From: an uncultured Blautia sp.
GTDB lineage: Bacteria > Bacillota > Clostridia > Lachnospirales > Lachnospiraceae
Length of the DNA stretch: 64,000 nucleotides
Direction: 5' to 3'
Assembly (NCBI GenBank): GCA_900540785.1
Contig: UQHF01000013.1
Coordinates: forward strand, 1-64,000
A program made the position numbers and the translations under genes. Under the pieces are notes generated by a model, which was not told where the DNA came from, ran no database searches, and saw only the letters and a list, made by a program, of their open reading frames with translations. This document shows positions 61,926 to 64,000 of this stretch, in pieces (the stretch's first letter is position 1; every line of letters begins with the position of its first letter).

Positions 61926-63236
61926 TTATCCTGCAATAGCAGGAAACCAAAGTGTAACCGTATATGTAACAGAAGTAATTTCTATCTGGCAGCTTCCGTT
62001 CATCTGTTGCATCATAGTTTCTACATTTTTCATACCTACACCCGTGCCATGCACATATTGATTTATTTTTGCACATTTATTTTTCAAACGTATTCCAATA
62101 TTGTTATTTTCATAAACAGTACTGAATTCTACCGGTGCAGAAACATCTGCATATTTACAGATATTCGAAAATAAATTATCTACAATTCGTCCCATGTACT
62201 CCAAACATATCTGAATCTGTACAGATTTCCATATCATATGCTTAACTTTCACTTCAAAGCCACTGTTCTGCAAAAAAACACACAATTCTGAAAAATATTC
62301 CCCTAAGGCATATTCTGCATTTTCCGGTAACTCCAATTTGATATTTTGTCCTGAATCAATTAAAAAGAAATCAAATAATTGATTAGACAGTTCTCGAATC
62401 TGTATTGTTTTGGAAAAAGCTTTGTCCACATAAATAATACATTCTTCCAAATCAGATTGTTTCTTCGCAATCTCCAAATATGTCATAAGCCCTGTCAAAG
62501 GAGTACGAAGATCATGTGCCATGCCAAGAACCAGTTTTTCCTGAGCCTCTTTCATTTCCTTCTCTGTCTGTTCCGTTTCAATCAGTGCAAGGCGCATTTT
62601 ATCCAGACCACTGGCCAGTTGCCCTAATTCATCTTTGCGTCCATATGGAACAGCCGAATCCAAGATCCCTTCTGAAATTTTTGTCACACTATCTCCAAGT
62701 CTTTGAATATACTCTATATCTTTACGAAACAGTATCAAAAAAATCCCAAACCAGATAATGGTACAGAAAATAATAAGAACCGTATAAAATACCAGATAAT
62801 ATTTTACCTCAAAATTATCATAGATAAATACATCCGCCTGTCCATCTGCAAATTTTACAGGATGGAAATACTTCCTGTTACGATTCCATTCATAAAATTC
62901 GGCATAGTCGAAAACGGTTCCATCTGGATAAGAACTGTCATAAAGTAATTTATGTTTGCGAAAAACAGTCATATATCTGATTTTATTGTCTTTTTTCCAC
63001 TGAAAAAGCTGAGCTGTATCTTTCGCTGAGACCTCATTCTGCTCTACAAACTCAGAAAATTCTTTAATATATGAAGCTTCTGCATTGTATATAAACTCAG
63101 AGCTGTGAAAATATCCTTTTAATACAGTAGCGCCAGCAGAATGTAATAACAAAAATAAAAATAGAGAAAACAAAAAACTGATTGCAAAAAGAAATAAAAT
63201 TTTTCGTGCTAAAGTCCTGTGCCACGATTTAACCAA
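61926..63236 (-). CDS. sensor histidine kinase with atypical ATPase G1 box
   Basis: 436 residues. Helix 1 (about 12-32) and helix 2 (about 147-170) flank an extracellular domain of about 110 residues, followed by HAMP. The phospho-acceptor His is in 'LGMAHDLRTPLTGL'. The ATPase domain has the N box 'IVDNLFSNICKYAD' and a G2-like 'GTGVGMKNVETMM'. The usual G1 'DxGxG' is missing: the region reads 'IRLKNKCAKINQYVHGTG'. This variation is known in some Firmicute kinases. It overlaps the response-regulator gene by 8 bp and is second in the operon. Signal unknown. Confidence 0.9.
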   Translation of the reverse strand: MVKSWHRTLARKILFLFAISFLFSLFLFLLLHSAGATVLKGYFHSSEFIYNAEASYIKEFSEFVEQNEVSAKDTAQLFQWKKDNKIRYMTVFRKHKLLYDSSYPDGTVFDYAEFYEWNRNRKYFHPVKFADGQADVFIYDNFEVKYYLVFYTVLIIFCTIIWFGIFLILFRKDIEYIQRLGDSVTKISEGILDSAVPYGRKDELGQLASGLDKMRLALIETEQTEKEMKEAQEKLVLGMAHDLRTPLTGLMTYLEIAKKQSDLEECIIYVDKAFSKTIQIRELSNQLFDFFLIDSGQNIKLELPENAEYALGEYFSELCVFLQNSGFEVKVKHMIWKSVQIQICLEYMGRIVDNLFSNICKYADVSAPVEFSTVYENNNIGIRLKNKCAKINQYVHGTGVGMKNVETMMQQMNGSCQIEITSVTYTVTLWFPAIAG

Positions 63237-63921
63237 GTCTATACCCCTTCCCCCATACCGTTTGAATTATTCGAGGTTTTTGTGGATTTTCTTCTATTTT
63301 AACGCGAAGATTTCGAATATGTACCATCACTGTACTGCCAGCTGTATTGAAAAACGGTTCATCCCATATACTCTCATAAATATTCTGCAACGAAAATATT
63401 TTTGTAGGATAACCGATCAATAATAATAATATTTTATATTCAATCTCAGTAAGCATTACTTCCCGCTCTCCCAAATAAACCTGATTTTTACTACTGTTTA
63501 TGCGAATTTTATCATATTCCAGCCACTTCATTTCCGACAAGTTTGGTGAATGATTATAAACCTGATTTCGACGAAGCAGCGCCTTTACCCTGGCAAATAA
63601 TTCTGCATATGAAAAAGGTTTTACCAGATAATCATCAGCTCCTGCCAGAAGTCCCAGCAATTTATCAGACTCTTTTGATTTAGCTGTTAAAAATAAAATA
63701 GGAACGTAAGAAAATTTTCTTATTTCTTCGCATACCTTGATTCCGGACATACCAGGCATCATAATATCTAAAATAACCAGATTGGTATCTTTATTGATCT
63801 TCTTTAATCCCTCGCTTCCATTTCCAGCCTCTGTCACTATGAATTCTTCACCTTCCAGCAAAATTCGAATTCCTTCCCGAATGTCGTCATCATCTTCTAT
63901 GATCACTATATTTTTTTCCAT
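63229..63921 (-). CDS. OmpR-family response regulator
   Basis: 230 residues. Receiver domain: acidic residues E9/D10/D11, phospho-acceptor Asp52 in 'VILDIMMPGMSG', Lys in 'DDYLVKPF'. The winged helix is at about 130-230 ('VMLTEIEYKILLLLIGYPTK', 'VHIRNLRVKIEENPQKPRI', 'GKGYRLG'). It precedes the kinase by an 8-bp overlap. The target genes are likely to the right of the window or the operon itself; tandem repeats at 63982-64000 may be its binding site. Confidence 0.92.
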   Translation of the reverse strand: MEKNIVIIEDDDDIREGIRILLEGEEFIVTEAGNGSEGLKKINKDTNLVILDIMMPGMSGIKVCEEIRKFSYVPILFLTAKSKESDKLLGLLAGADDYLVKPFSYAELFARVKALLRRNQVYNHSPNLSEMKWLEYDKIRINSSKNQVYLGEREVMLTEIEYKILLLLIGYPTKIFSLQNIYESIWDEPFFNTAGSTVMVHIRNLRVKIEENPQKPRIIQTVWGKGYRLG

Positions 63922-63981
63922 ATCGCATTCTCCATTTTTCTTTCATTCTATCATAAATATCCCATTAAAAAAACCAAATTA

Positions 63982-64000
63982 AGATTTCTTTAGATTTCTT
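63982..64000. repeat. tandem 10-bp repeats upstream of the response regulator
   Basis: AGATTTCTT occurs twice with a 10-bp period at 63982-63990 and 63992-64000, at the window edge. One-turn direct repeats are typical of OmpR-type binding sites, so autoregulation is possible. The rest of the promoter lies outside the window. Confidence 0.35.

Noticed and set aside
1..64000. CRISPR arrays, tRNA/rRNA genes, intact transposases
   Set aside because: No regularly spaced direct repeats of CRISPR size, no cloverleaf or rRNA-like sequence, and no transposase or integrase motifs were found.

Overview
The window reads like a low-GC gut Firmicute, most likely a Lachnospiraceae anaerobe. The signs are strong AGGAGG ribosome sites, intracellular glycosidases fed by ABC importers that lack their own ATPase, YesM/YesN-type two-component control, and a Tn916/Tn1549-like integrative-element module at the left end. 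Species is not assigned. No rRNA, tRNA, CRISPR array or intact transposase was seen.

Layout. (1) 1-8.4 kb: part of an integrative element. It carries a Tn916 Orf8-like HTH protein, an Orf7-like sigma factor, an ABC exporter operon (ATPase, two FtsX-type permeases, lipoprotein) divergent from an OmpR/HK two-component system, an XRE/membrane protein pair, and a frameshifted gene remnant. (2) 8.7-10.5 kb: a secreted Ig-like/SH3 protein and coding debris. (3) 10.6-30.5 kb: a carbohydrate locus, all on the minus strand up to a divergent LacI regulator. One part (GntR-FCD, GH127, DUF1537 kinase, BKACE, GH78) looks like acid-sugar glycoside use. The other part (FucI-like isomerase, two-subunit transketolase, FGGY kinase, Asp/Glu-racemase-like protein, sugar ABC importer, GH42) looks like a pentose-type catabolic pathway; D-apiose is one precedent. 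(4) 30.7 kb: a stand-alone Uma2 protein. (5) 31.4-60.2 kb: a second glycan locus. It holds an ABC importer with GH78, GH106-like and GH42 enzymes; a YesM/YesN-type system with a third binding protein; an acetylesterase-GH29-UroD-like-GDSL operon; and an opposing operon of two GH2 proteins, a beta-propeller glycosidase and an esterase. (6) 60.4-64 kb: a very small Nif11-like ORF, a secreted YARHG protein, and another OmpR/HK pair.

How it fits together. None of the glycosidases has a visible signal peptide, so the two importers probably bring in oligosaccharides that are trimmed in the cytoplasm. The enzyme set (rhamnosidases, fucosidase, beta-galactosidases, GH127, several acetyl esterases) suits a branched, acetylated plant pectin side chain (RG-I or RG-II type). 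This is inference.

Main finding: four promoters of the 31-60 kb locus share one architecture. Each has two CAT half-sites 21-22 bp apart and a -10 box 21-22 bp after the second half-site. This suggests one regulon under the YesN-like regulator at 44687. Second finding: one of the two tandem GH2 proteins (57245-60163) has lost the catalytic nucleophile position and is probably a pseudo-enzyme or has a new role.
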